In this document: piece by piece, positions 1 through 7,500 of the stretch
Position numbering within the stretch: the stretch's first letter is position 1
Layout of the letters: every line of letters begins with the position of its first letter
DNA from: CAZVEV01 sp964625865
Lineage (GTDB): Bacteria > Planctomycetota > Phycisphaerae > SM23-33
Direction: 5' to 3'
Assembly: GCA_964625865.1 (NCBI GenBank)
Contig: CAZVEV010000227.1
Span: 1 to 10,001 of the forward strand
Length of the DNA stretch: 10,001 nucleotides
Notes under the pieces: generated by a model
Seen by the model: only the letters and a program-made list of their open reading frames with translations
Told to the model about the DNA's origin: nothing
The model's database searches: none
Made by a program: the position numbers and the translations under genes

Positions 1-971
1 GGACGCCCGCCGGCGGCGTGATCTACACCAACAGCGTCTACCAGGGCGCCCCGAAGGTGTTGCGGGACAAGGCGAAGTACCTCCGCGTCCTGACCATCGA
101 GCACAAGACGTATACGTACTGGCACAAACGCCCGTACCTGTCAACGGGCCCGGTGGTCTCCGGCGTGCAGTCCGAGGGCGTCAAGCGCGTGCTCGGCACG
201 GTGCCGATCCAAGTCGACGGGTCGGTTGCGTTCGAGGCCCCGTCGGGGATTCCGCTGCACTTTCAACTGCTCGACGAGAACTACCTCGCCCTGCAGACGA
301 TGCGGAGCTTCACCGGCGTGATGCCCGGCGAGCGCCGCGGGTGCCTCGGCTGTCACGAGCGACAGACGGCCACCGCGGCGGCCGGCAAGCGAGCGATCGC
401 GCTGACCAAGGCTCCGGCAAAGATCACTCCCCCGCCGTGGGGCTCGGATACCGTCAGCTACCAGCGGTACGTCCGTCCCGTGCTGGACACGTACTGCGCC
501 AAGTGTCACCAGGGCAAGGGCAAGGGGCGCAAGAAGGTCGACATGACCCCGCGAAGAGGGCACCTCGGCTTCGACGAGACGTACTGGCTGTTTACCGGCC
601 GGCCCGCCTGGGGACGCGCCTACAAGATGCCCAAAAATCCCCCGCCCGGATTCGGCATCGCCGACATGATCATGGTCGAGGGCTACGGTCAGCGCGACCC
701 GGCGGCCTACACCACGCCCAAGCCGATGACGCGCCTCTCGTACGCCAGCCGCCTGGTCGCCAGGGCTTCGGACGGCAAGCATCACAAAGTCAAGGTCGAC
801 CCCGTCAGCCGTCGCAAGCTCATCGCCTGGGTCGACACGATGTGCCCCTACCGCGGCGACGCCGAAGTCCGCGCGATCCCCGACCCGGTGTTCCAGGGCA
901 TCGACTGGCTGTCGGTACGTCCCCGAGTCAAGACCGCCCCCCGCATCACCCGCCCGGGGCCGGTGGAGTGA
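1..971 (+). CDS. HzsA-like (hydrazine synthase alpha-related) di-haem c-type cytochrome protein, 5'-truncated
   Basis: This is the C-terminal portion of a larger protein. The frame is open to the left edge (first full codon at nt 3), so the GTG at 18 is not evidence of a start. Two c-type haem motifs are visible: CLGCH (nt 342-356) and CAKCH (nt 495-509). The segment before the first, ending in MRSFTGVMPGERRGCLGCHE, matches the conserved haem-proximal region of hydrazine synthase alpha-like proteins, and the tail (LIAWVDTMCPYRGD, then PDPVFQGIDWL) matches their usual end. The protein probably acts in the periplasm. Planctomycetota carry many paralogues outside anammox bacteria, so hydrazine synthesis should not be inferred: HzsB/HzsC partners are not visible and the native reaction is unknown. 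The gene converges on the large minus-strand gene, with 261 bp between the two stop codons. Confidence 0.85.
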   Translation, partial: TPAGGVIYTNSVYQGAPKVLRDKAKYLRVLTIEHKTYTYWHKRPYLSTGPVVSGVQSEGVKRVLGTVPIQVDGSVAFEAPSGIPLHFQLLDENYLALQTMRSFTGVMPGERRGCLGCHERQTATAAAGKRAIALTKAPAKITPPPWGSDTVSYQRYVRPVLDTYCAKCHQGKGKGRKKVDMTPRRGHLGFDETYWLFTGRPAWGRAYKMPKNPPPGFGIADMIMVEGYGQRDPAAYTTPKPMTRLSYASRLVARASDGKHHKVKVDPVSRRKLIAWVDTMCPYRGDAEVRAIPDPVFQGIDWLSVRPRVKTAPRITRPGPVE

Positions 972-1028
972 ACGAGCGGCAGAGCGTGCAACTCTCACTA
1001 CTCGGAATAACCCGAAAACGTCGTAGAG

Positions 1029-1050
1029 CCCGGCCAAGCCTGTTTGGCCG
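1029..1050 (+). terminator. Short hairpin downstream of HzsA-like gene, possible terminator
   Basis: CGGCCAA (1031-1037) pairs perfectly with TTGGCCG (1044-1050) across a 6-nt loop, 59 bp after the stop codon. No T-tract follows directly; the nearest T run (1082-1086) is about 30 nt downstream. It could help end the HzsA-like transcript, but it is not a canonical intrinsic terminator. Confidence 0.3.
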
Positions 1051-1086
1051 CGTCTTGACGCGATAGCAGGGGGCAGGGTCGTTTTT

Positions 1087-1130
1087 CCCGGCCAAGTGCG
1101 GCCACAGGACTGCCAGACCCCTTGGCCGGG
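1087..1130. repeat. Perfect 10-bp inverted repeat in convergent intergenic region
   Basis: CCCGGCCAAG (1087-1096) and CTTGGCCGGG (1121-1130) are exact reverse complements separated by 24 nt. The same 10-mer CCCGGCCAAG occurs at 1029-1038, so the region holds two direct copies and two inverted copies (one partial, TTGGCCG at 1044-1050). Lying between two convergent genes, it may act as a bidirectional terminator or mRNA-stabilising stem. A T run precedes it on the plus strand, but no T run follows it on either strand. Confidence 0.5.
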
Positions 1131-1163
1131 GTGCTGCGGGGGACATCGCTGCTGGGCGCCGTG

Positions 1164-1212
1164 ATCTGAGATCTGAGATTTCAGATGTGAGATTTGACAT
1201 CCGGAATCCCGA
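1164..1212. repeat. Degenerate 7-bp tandem repeat (ATCYGAR-like heptads)
   Basis: The stretch divides into seven in-phase heptads: ATCTGAG, ATCTGAG, ATTTCAG, ATGTGAG, ATTTGAC, ATCCGGA, ATCCCGA. It continues out of phase as TCTGAAG. It lies just beyond the 3' end of the large minus-strand gene. A nested perfect palindrome, ATCTGA-GATT-TCAGAT, occupies 1171-1186. A similar heptad-periodic tract lies at 7501-7556. Confidence 0.6.
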
Positions 1213-1232
1213 TCTGAAGCGTGCGGTCGGAA

Positions 1233-4200
1233 TCACTTCTTAGGGGGCTTCCAGGGGGGTCTGGGGGGCAGGTATCGGCGGCGGACGAGGGGCACGGTGT
1301 AGGTGGAGGTCTCCTCGCCGCGCTTGACCTCGATGGTGACGCTGTCGCCGGGGTCCTTGTGGGCCATCGCGCGGCCGACGTCGCGAAAGTCCCGGACGGC
1401 CTGCCCCTCGACCTTCAGGACGATGTCTCCGGTGCGCAGCCCGGCGGCGGCGGCAGGCATGTCCGAGTAGACGCTCAGGACGACGCAGCCTTCCGGCCTC
1501 GCGGTGGTATGGATGCCCATCATCGGCCCCGTATCGGCCAGCCACCGGCCCCGCAGTTCGCCCTGCGTCAGTGTGTCCCAGTTCTTCGCCAGGGGGTAGG
1601 CGTTGGTGAAGTGAAGGTACTCGCGCATCCAGATCGGCTCGTGGTGGATGCCGACCAGTTCGCCCTTGGCCGTCAGCAGCGGCCCGCCGACCATCGCGTA
1701 CGGCAGGCGGACGGTCATCCGCGCGGTGTGATACCCGACGTCGTAGGCGGTGGCCACGTAGCCCAGCGGCGTCTTGCCCTCGTCGTGCGACGGGGCGAAG
1801 GAGACGCCGGCGTAGACGGCGGCGGAGTGCATCTTCTCGTCGGTGCAGATCTTCAGTCCGCGCCACGTCCCCTTGTCGAGGATCTTGATCAGCCCGACGT
1901 CCGCCTCGCGTTCGATGCCGGCCGCCCGCCCGCGCACCACGCGACCGTCGCGCATGCGGATGGTCACTTTCGTCCCGACGCCTACAATCAGGTGCCCTGC
2001 CGTGGCGACCCACCCGTCGTCGCCGACCAGAACGCCGGTGGCCTTTTGCCCGTCGGCGTCGATGAGCACCGTCGCGGCCAGGGCCTTGGCCAGCGCGTCC
2101 TTGACGAGGGCATGCCGCGCCTTGTCGTTGGTCTCCTTGGGCGACGGCGCGGGCGGAAGGCGTTTGAAGTCATCAAGCGTGCGCGCCAGATAGACGTGGT
2201 CCAGCACCACGTGCGTGCCCCCGGCACAGCCGACCGTCAGGCCCGTCAGGTCCAGGCGGCCGAAGTCCAGGCGGATGTCCCGGTCGATGACAATCCACTC
2301 GCCGGGCAGTTCGGTCCTCCAGACGCTGCGGGCGAAGGCCTCGCTCGGCGTGTCGTCCCCGGCCTCGTACCGGCAGGGCCGCCCGGGCGAGCCCAGGTGC
2401 TCCAGTTCAAGCGACACGGTCCCGCCCCCGACCTTTCGGAAGGCGAAACGAATGTAGCGGAACTCGCCCGGCCCGGGGACCGCACGGATCGGCACGACTC
2501 GCCCGAAGGCCAACCGGTACGTCCCGCCCGGTGCGATGCGGACGGCGCGCTTGACGGCGTGCTTGTCGTCGGAGATCAGGGCGATCTTCGAGGCGCCCGC
2601 CGGGGCGACCGGCTCGAACCGCCCGTCATCCTCGAACAGCGCCAGAGGCGACTGGGGCGGGGCGGGCACCTGCGAGGGAATCGGCCTGGTCGGGGGGCGT
2701 ATCACGACGGCAACCGGTTCGACGACCTGGGGAGGCTCGTCGCCGGTGGCCAACAGGCGGAACCGCCCGAACGTCTGGTACCAGCGTTCCTCGGCGAACT
2801 TCAGGTCGATCCGCAGTCCGGTGCGGCGGACATCAACGGGCGCGTCCAGCGCGAACACCGCGGTGCGCGCCCGTCCGAGCAGGTCATACACGCACCAGCC
2901 TTCCCGCGAGGAGTCCAGCGCCTGGGCCGCCGTGGGCTGCCTCGCACCGATCGCCACCTCGGCTGCCCGCACTACGGGAATGTCCTTCGTGTCGGAGTCG
3001 AAGATCTCCACGGCGGGGACGGGCGGATCCGTGATGTTCCGTCGTCGCCAGACCTCGCGCCCGTCCTTGTCCAGCAGGACGACGTCGAAGTTCCTCAGGT
3101 TCTGCACCTGGTCGATCTCGACGTGGTTCCAGACAACGATCCGGTCGATCGGGCGCTCGGCACCCAGGTCGACCTGCCACCACGGGGCGTCCTGGACTTC
3201 CGTCTGCGCGTGACTCCAGCGCACCGTGCCGTTGACCGCCCGGTCGGCCTTGAATTCGCCCTCCGTGCTCGACTGCGACGCCATGCGATTCAGGGCGATG
3301 TTCTCGGTTATCGTGTCGAGATAGCCCCGCAGGGCGACGCGCTGGGCGATGCTTCGCCTGGCCACGGGGGTCTTGAGGATCGCGAGGACATCCTCGGCCG
3401 ACTGCTCCGGCCAGCCGACCCACGCGTACGGTCTGCGTTTGGGGAGTTCGGCCCGCAGGGCCTTCTCGTCCGGCCCGGGGGCGAAGACCTCGACCTCGCC
3501 CAGGCACAGGACGCTGCGGGGGTGCGGCATTACGATGCGGACGTATCGCCCGCGGAGCGTCTTTCGCCGCCCGGGAAGCGTGCTGAGGCGGATCTGCGTG
3601 AGCTTGGCGTTGCCCCATCTGCCCGGGCCCGCGCCGCTGAAGGTCGAGTCCGGCAGCGCCTCGACACGGATGGCCGTGACGTGCGGCAGGTCCGTCAGGG
3701 CGCTGATCGAATACGTATCGATGAGTCGCCCTACCCGCCCCGACCCGCCGGCAGCGAAGATCGAGCCGTCCGGGCGAACCGTCAGCCCGCCCCCGTTCTG
3801 CGAGATCGCGCCAATGGTGCGCAGGGGCACCCAGTTGACGTCGGTTGTGCGGTCGGCCAGCGCCAGTGCGCGGAACTGGACGTGCTCATCCGGCGCCCCG
3901 GGCGTGTAGACGACACGCAGGTCCACCTGCTTGCCGTGCCACGCGGCCAGCGACAGCACGTAAGGCAGGTCGGAGTTGCCGTGGTTCACCGGTATCCTCG
4001 CGGCCACTCGCCCGTCGACGCGAACGTCAACACAGCCGACGGCGACGGGCGTACCGACCTGCCGGACGCGCAGCTTCAGCCAGCGGCGGGCGGGGGCGAT
4101 ACGGACCTTGCGCGACAGGGCCAGCGGCGTGCCCCCCGTCGAGACGGCGGAGATGCACCTCGGAGGGTCCTTGTCGATCTGATACCACTGGGAGCGGATC

Positions 4201-5645
4201 GGCGCCATGCCGCCGGCTGTCGCAACGGCCCATCCCTGCAGGGCGGGCATCGTGACCGTCGGGACGCGCCGGGCGACCTCCGCCCGGAGCGCGGCGCGGT
4301 TCAGATGCAGCACGGGTTCGGTCCAGTTCACCATATCACGGATGTCGAGGGGGTCGGCCCCCGCCGGGCGGTCGGCGTGGGCTGCATCGGCCACCAGCAC
4401 CAGGTGTCTCCGGTCCTCGCCCGCGGCCGGGAGCTTCAGATCGCCGGTGTCGGCCAGCCCGGCCGAGCCGACCAGGACGTCGCTGCGGAACAAGGGCTTG
4501 CCCTTGGCGGCGTTGACGTAGACCATCGCGCGGGCACACCCGCCGGTGCCCACCGAGGCGTCAAGCCCGACTCGCGTCCGGAACGATTCGACGAACGCCG
4601 GGAGTTCAAAGATCAGTTCGCTGTGGGCGTGCACGCCGAGGCCCCAGCCGGCAAGCTTGCCGCCGGCGATGAGCGACCCGCCGGCAACGTTGAGATTGCG
4701 CCTCGGCCGCCACCGGTACCCCGTCATGGAGCGCTGGACCGTGCGAACCGGCGCCAGCCGCGTCAGCGGGACCTCGTGCGGCACGAAGTGCCACCACGTC
4801 CGAATCGTGTCGAGCGGCACGCAGACCGCGTCGGACGCCCAGGCCGGCTGGAAGTAGCCGTACGCCCTCATGTCCTTTCGCCGACCGTCGGCAAACGCGC
4901 GGAAGCGGTCGGCCGAGCCGGTCAGGATCATGCCCGAGGCGGTCTCGATGCGGACAAGCGTCCCGGAGCAGTCGGGTGAGAGGACGGCCAGTTCGCGGCA
5001 ATACGCGTCCCAGGGGTCGCCCGGGCGCAGGTGCAGTTCGGCGGCCTGCTCAAACGGGACCACACGCACCCCGTCGGCCAGCAGGAGCCGCACCCCCGCA
5101 TTGGTCCACCCCATCGAGATGAACCGAAGCCGACTGCCGTCACGCAGGAACAGCGTCATCGGACTGAACGCCCGGGGCACCTGGCGACCCCAGACGACAC
5201 GGCGCACGTCGGTGGGAGAGACTCGGATGGGATTGCGCCACGTATGCGAGCGCATGGTCAGCGACTCGGCGAGGTGGACCCGCAACCGGGCCGGCCGCCC
5301 GGGACGGGACGGCTCGACACCGGATATCCGTCCGGCCAGGCGGTCCCCGCCGACAAACTCGACAAAGCCGACCCCTGCACCGCCGCCGGGGTCCCACGGC
5401 TGCAGAGAGCGGTCCCGTAGCCACCGCAGCGGGCGCTTCGGATCCAGCAGTGCCGTCTCGTCCATGCGGACTGAAGCGCCTCCTGCAGGCCATCCGGTCA
5501 CCTCGGTGCCCTCGACACGCTGCCCGTCGGCGAACACCGCGAGATACCGCCCGGCCTTGCCCGCCTCCGCACCTGACAAGCAGGTCGCCGCCAACAGCAG
5601 GACCTGAAGGCACACCGCCCTTCGGATGGACCGACGTGTTCTCAT
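1233..5645 (-). CDS. Exported giant protein: beta modules, NPCBM, discoidin-like domains, inactive trypsin/HtrA-like domain and PDZ
   Basis: The product is 1470 aa from the ATG at 5645, chosen because it begins MRTRRSIRRA followed by a hydrophobic core and AEA, a Sec signal peptide; an ATG at 5705 would add 20 unlikely residues. Domains in order: about four small beta modules of type 'DG-x-L-x-G ... V-x-x-V' (33-285); NPCBM carbohydrate-binding-like module (308-447, GWGLGVHAHSELIFELP); beta-sandwich (480-600); discoidin-like segment seen in planctomycete surface proteins (605-725); F5/8 type C/fucolectin-like domain (781-895, WWQVDLGAERPIDRIVVWN); proline linker (970-1000); beta-sandwich (1003-1155); trypsin-like domain (1180-1345); PDZ (1374-1453); basic Pro-rich tail. 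His1218 (TAGHLI) and Asp1249 (EADVGLIKI) fit the HtrA triad, but the Ser position reads AMVGGPL, with Val1319. It is therefore probably a surface glycan- or peptide-binding pseudoprotease. No Shine-Dalgarno is visible. It diverges from the gene at 5804. Confidence 0.88.
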   Translation of the reverse strand: MRTRRSIRRAVCLQVLLLAATCLSGAEAGKAGRYLAVFADGQRVEGTEVTGWPAGGASVRMDETALLDPKRPLRWLRDRSLQPWDPGGGAGVGFVEFVGGDRLAGRISGVEPSRPGRPARLRVHLAESLTMRSHTWRNPIRVSPTDVRRVVWGRQVPRAFSPMTLFLRDGSRLRFISMGWTNAGVRLLLADGVRVVPFEQAAELHLRPGDPWDAYCRELAVLSPDCSGTLVRIETASGMILTGSADRFRAFADGRRKDMRAYGYFQPAWASDAVCVPLDTIRTWWHFVPHEVPLTRLAPVRTVQRSMTGYRWRPRRNLNVAGGSLIAGGKLAGWGLGVHAHSELIFELPAFVESFRTRVGLDASVGTGGCARAMVYVNAAKGKPLFRSDVLVGSAGLADTGDLKLPAAGEDRRHLVLVADAAHADRPAGADPLDIRDMVNWTEPVLHLNRAALRAEVARRVPTVTMPALQGWAVATAGGMAPIRSQWYQIDKDPPRCISAVSTGGTPLALSRKVRIAPARRWLKLRVRQVGTPVAVGCVDVRVDGRVAARIPVNHGNSDLPYVLSLAAWHGKQVDLRVVYTPGAPDEHVQFRALALADRTTDVNWVPLRTIGAISQNGGGLTVRPDGSIFAAGGSGRVGRLIDTYSISALTDLPHVTAIRVEALPDSTFSGAGPGRWGNAKLTQIRLSTLPGRRKTLRGRYVRIVMPHPRSVLCLGEVEVFAPGPDEKALRAELPKRRPYAWVGWPEQSAEDVLAILKTPVARRSIAQRVALRGYLDTITENIALNRMASQSSTEGEFKADRAVNGTVRWSHAQTEVQDAPWWQVDLGAERPIDRIVVWNHVEIDQVQNLRNFDVVLLDKDGREVWRRRNITDPPVPAVEIFDSDTKDIPVVRAAEVAIGARQPTAAQALDSSREGWCVYDLLGRARTAVFALDAPVDVRRTGLRIDLKFAEERWYQTFGRFRLLATGDEPPQVVEPVAVVIRPPTRPIPSQVPAPPQSPLALFEDDGRFEPVAPAGASKIALISDDKHAVKRAVRIAPGGTYRLAFGRVVPIRAVPGPGEFRYIRFAFRKVGGGTVSLELEHLGSPGRPCRYEAGDDTPSEAFARSVWRTELPGEWIVIDRDIRLDFGRLDLTGLTVGCAGGTHVVLDHVYLARTLDDFKRLPPAPSPKETNDKARHALVKDALAKALAATVLIDADGQKATGVLVGDDGWVATAGHLIVGVGTKVTIRMRDGRVVRGRAAGIEREADVGLIKILDKGTWRGLKICTDEKMHSAAVYAGVSFAPSHDEGKTPLGYVATAYDVGYHTARMTVRLPYAMVGGPLLTAKGELVGIHHEPIWMREYLHFTNAYPLAKNWDTLTQGELRGRWLADTGPMMGIHTTARPEGCVVLSVYSDMPAAAAGLRTGDIVLKVEGQAVRDFRDVGRAMAHKDPGDSVTIEVKRGEETSTYTVPLVRRRYLPPRPPWKPPKK

Positions 5646-5803
5646 GGCACGCGATTGTATCTGCACGGGAGTGTACCCACCAGAGAACTCATGGCCTTGG
5701 CGCATGGCGATGCGGCGTCTGCTCAGGTCGCGACTTTTCTGAAACGCGTTGGCCGCGGAGACGTTACACTTAATGAAACGGTTCGTGCGAGAAAGGACTG
5801 ACC
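5646..5803. promoter_or_regulatory. Divergent intergenic promoter region
   Basis: This 158-bp gap separates two divergently transcribed exported proteins, so it must drive both. Toward the right, TACACT (5765-5770) is a possible -10 with no convincing -35. Toward the left, the minus strand reads TACAAT at 5654-5659, only 8 nt before the ATG, and there is no Shine-Dalgarno, which would fit a leaderless transcript. A 5-bp inverted repeat CGCAT-ggcg-ATGCG sits at 5701-5714. These are weak hexamer matches, so only the location is well supported. Confidence 0.4.
5792..5797 (+). promoter_or_regulatory. Shine-Dalgarno for the 558-aa protein
   Basis: AAAGGA lies 6 nt upstream of the ATG at 5804 and supports that start, which also opens directly into a signal peptide. 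Confidence 0.75.
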
Positions 5804-7480
5804 ATGCGGAAACCTTTGGTGACGGCGGCGCTGTGCTGCCTGCTGACCGCCGCGGCGGCCGGCGACGTGATCTGGATGCAGAACGGTAAGCGGTACGAGG
5901 GCAAGGCCACCCGCAAAGGCGCCAAGGTGATGATCGAACTGGCGTATGGCACGATCGAGGTCCGCGCCGTCGACGTGCTCAGGATCGTCAAGACCGAGGT
6001 GGTGACCCCGCCCAAGCCCAAGCCGGTTGACCCGATCACAAAGCCCGAGCCGACGAAGAAGGAGTTCGCCGTCGGCTACGCCGTGATGCCCGAGTCCGTC
6101 GCCTTCATGTTCATGCGCCGCATTGCCATATCGCCCAAGGGCCTGGGCACGATGGAGCAGCGACAGCAGGTCGCCCGCTGGCGTGACGCGGCCCACGACC
6201 GGATCCGCAAGACCGGCAGCCGGTGGCTGACGCCGAAGGAGTTCAAGACCCGCCGGGAGACGTTCGACCGCTACCTCGCCGAAGCCAAGGTCATCATGAA
6301 GCAGCGAAGCAGGATCCGCGCCCTGAGCAGCCGGACGATGACCAGCGCCCAGAAGGCTGAACTGCGAAAAATCGTCATCGCCGGGACCGCCAAGATGCGC
6401 ACCGCTGCGACCAATTGGCCGGACCCGGCCATTCGGTCGTTCATGCTCGGCGTGGCCAACTTCGAGGGCGCCGCGTACCCGAAGGCCGTCGCCTCGTTCC
6501 GCGACGCGTGCGAACTGGCCCCGTACGTTTCGGCGTTCCACCAGGGTCACGCCCTGGCGCTGGTGGAGGCCGCCGAGGCCCTGCCCTCATTCATCAGGGC
6601 CCTCGAACTGGCGCCCGACTCGCGGCAGGTCCTCAGCGATCTGCGCGAGGGCATGAAGGCCGTCAAGGGCGTCCAAACGCACTCGCCCGAGTTCGAACGC
6701 GCCAAGGCCATGTCCGCCGAATACCAGACGCCCAAGCCGAAGACCGGCACGACGTACGGCTTCCAGTTCCGCCGGATCAAGTGGGAGTTGCCGGGCAAGT
6801 TCACGCAGACCAAGGACAACACGCTGCCCGAACCCGATTACGACCGGTTCTCCTTCTTTCAGGCCGCCGGCGTGGTCGTGGGGCCCCACGCGATTCTCGT
6901 CGACGCCCGGGTCGCTGCGCGGGCCCAGGCGGTCTACGTCCGCGTGGGCGACAGGCTCGTCACGGGCCGGCCCCGCAGGGCCTACTCGTCGGACTGGGAG
7001 GGCAAGGGCGATCCGCCGGTCTCGCTGGTGATCGTGGGCGACTGCAAGTTCACTCCGCCCGCGGGCGCCCCCAAGTTCAAACGCGGAACGCCCGTGACCG
7101 TCCATTCCATGAACCACCACACCGAGATGGGCGGCGAGTTGATGAAGACGACCGGCACGGTCAAGGTGCCCAAGGGTGGCAAGCGGGCGCTGGACGTGGC
7201 GTTGCGTCCGGGCGACTCGGCCGCCCCGGTTTTGACGGCCGACGGTCACCTCGTGGGCTTTCTCGCCTCGCGGGCCGTCGTCGCCGAAACAGAAGGCGGG
7301 CCCGACCTCCTTCTGGGCCGCGAGGGGCTGGCCGGCCTGATCGCACGCGGGGCCAAGACCAAGAGCCCCTCGTACTACTGGATGACCAAGCGCACCGTCG
7401 TGCCCAAACCCACCGAGGGCGTGGTCTTCCCCGTCGTCGGCGTGTTCTGTGAGAAACTCAACAAGGACGCCGACAAGTAG
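5804..7480 (+). CDS. Exported beta-module/TPR protein with degenerate trypsin-like domain
   Basis: The product is 558 aa. Residues 1-20 (MRKPLVTAALCCLLTAAAAG) form a signal peptide. Residues 21-61 form a small beta module (VIWMQNGKRYEGK ... ELAYGTIEV) like those at the N-terminus of the divergent neighbour. A Pro/Lys linker (69-86) and a helical region follow, then a TPR-like stretch (about 205-275, ending ALELAPDS). Residues about 345-495 look like a trypsin/HtrA fold: AAGVVVGP opens it and GDSAAPVLTADGHLVGF matches the GNSGGPL ... G-L-V-G strand, giving Ser472. The His position reads VDARVA (Arg369), and the Asp position appears to be Ser407 (PPVSLVIV). The usual GG after Ser is AA. Proteolysis is therefore unlikely, and a binding or scaffold role is inferred. 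A 5-bp stem with a 3-nt loop (7477-7489) overlaps the stop codon. Domain boundaries are by eye. Confidence 0.85.
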   Translation: MRKPLVTAALCCLLTAAAAGDVIWMQNGKRYEGKATRKGAKVMIELAYGTIEVRAVDVLRIVKTEVVTPPKPKPVDPITKPEPTKKEFAVGYAVMPESVAFMFMRRIAISPKGLGTMEQRQQVARWRDAAHDRIRKTGSRWLTPKEFKTRRETFDRYLAEAKVIMKQRSRIRALSSRTMTSAQKAELRKIVIAGTAKMRTAATNWPDPAIRSFMLGVANFEGAAYPKAVASFRDACELAPYVSAFHQGHALALVEAAEALPSFIRALELAPDSRQVLSDLREGMKAVKGVQTHSPEFERAKAMSAEYQTPKPKTGTTYGFQFRRIKWELPGKFTQTKDNTLPEPDYDRFSFFQAAGVVVGPHAILVDARVAARAQAVYVRVGDRLVTGRPRRAYSSDWEGKGDPPVSLVIVGDCKFTPPAGAPKFKRGTPVTVHSMNHHTEMGGELMKTTGTVKVPKGGKRALDVALRPGDSAAPVLTADGHLVGFLASRAVVAETEGGPDLLLGREGLAGLIARGAKTKSPSYYWMTKRTVVPKPTEGVVFPVVGVFCEKLNKDADK

Positions 7481-7500
7481 CGGGGCTACGTAAGCACGCA

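Noticed and set aside
141..1037. 298-codon minus-strand frame opposite the HzsA-like gene
   Set aside because: It is antisense to a gene with two haem motifs, its product is Arg/Gly/Asp-rich with no domain, and it has no ribosome binding site.
1221..4979. A 1252-codon open frame on the plus strand, antisense to the giant protein
   Set aside because: It lies wholly opposite a protein with clear signal peptide and domains. Its translation is low-complexity (Arg/Gly/Asp/Val-rich), with no recognisable domain. Such stop-free antisense frames are expected in very GC-rich genes.
5646..5705. In-frame upstream ATG (5705) extending the giant protein by 20 residues
   Set aside because: The extra residues (MRQGHEFSGGYTPVQIQSRA) are polar and would displace the signal peptide. 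No ribosome binding site precedes it.
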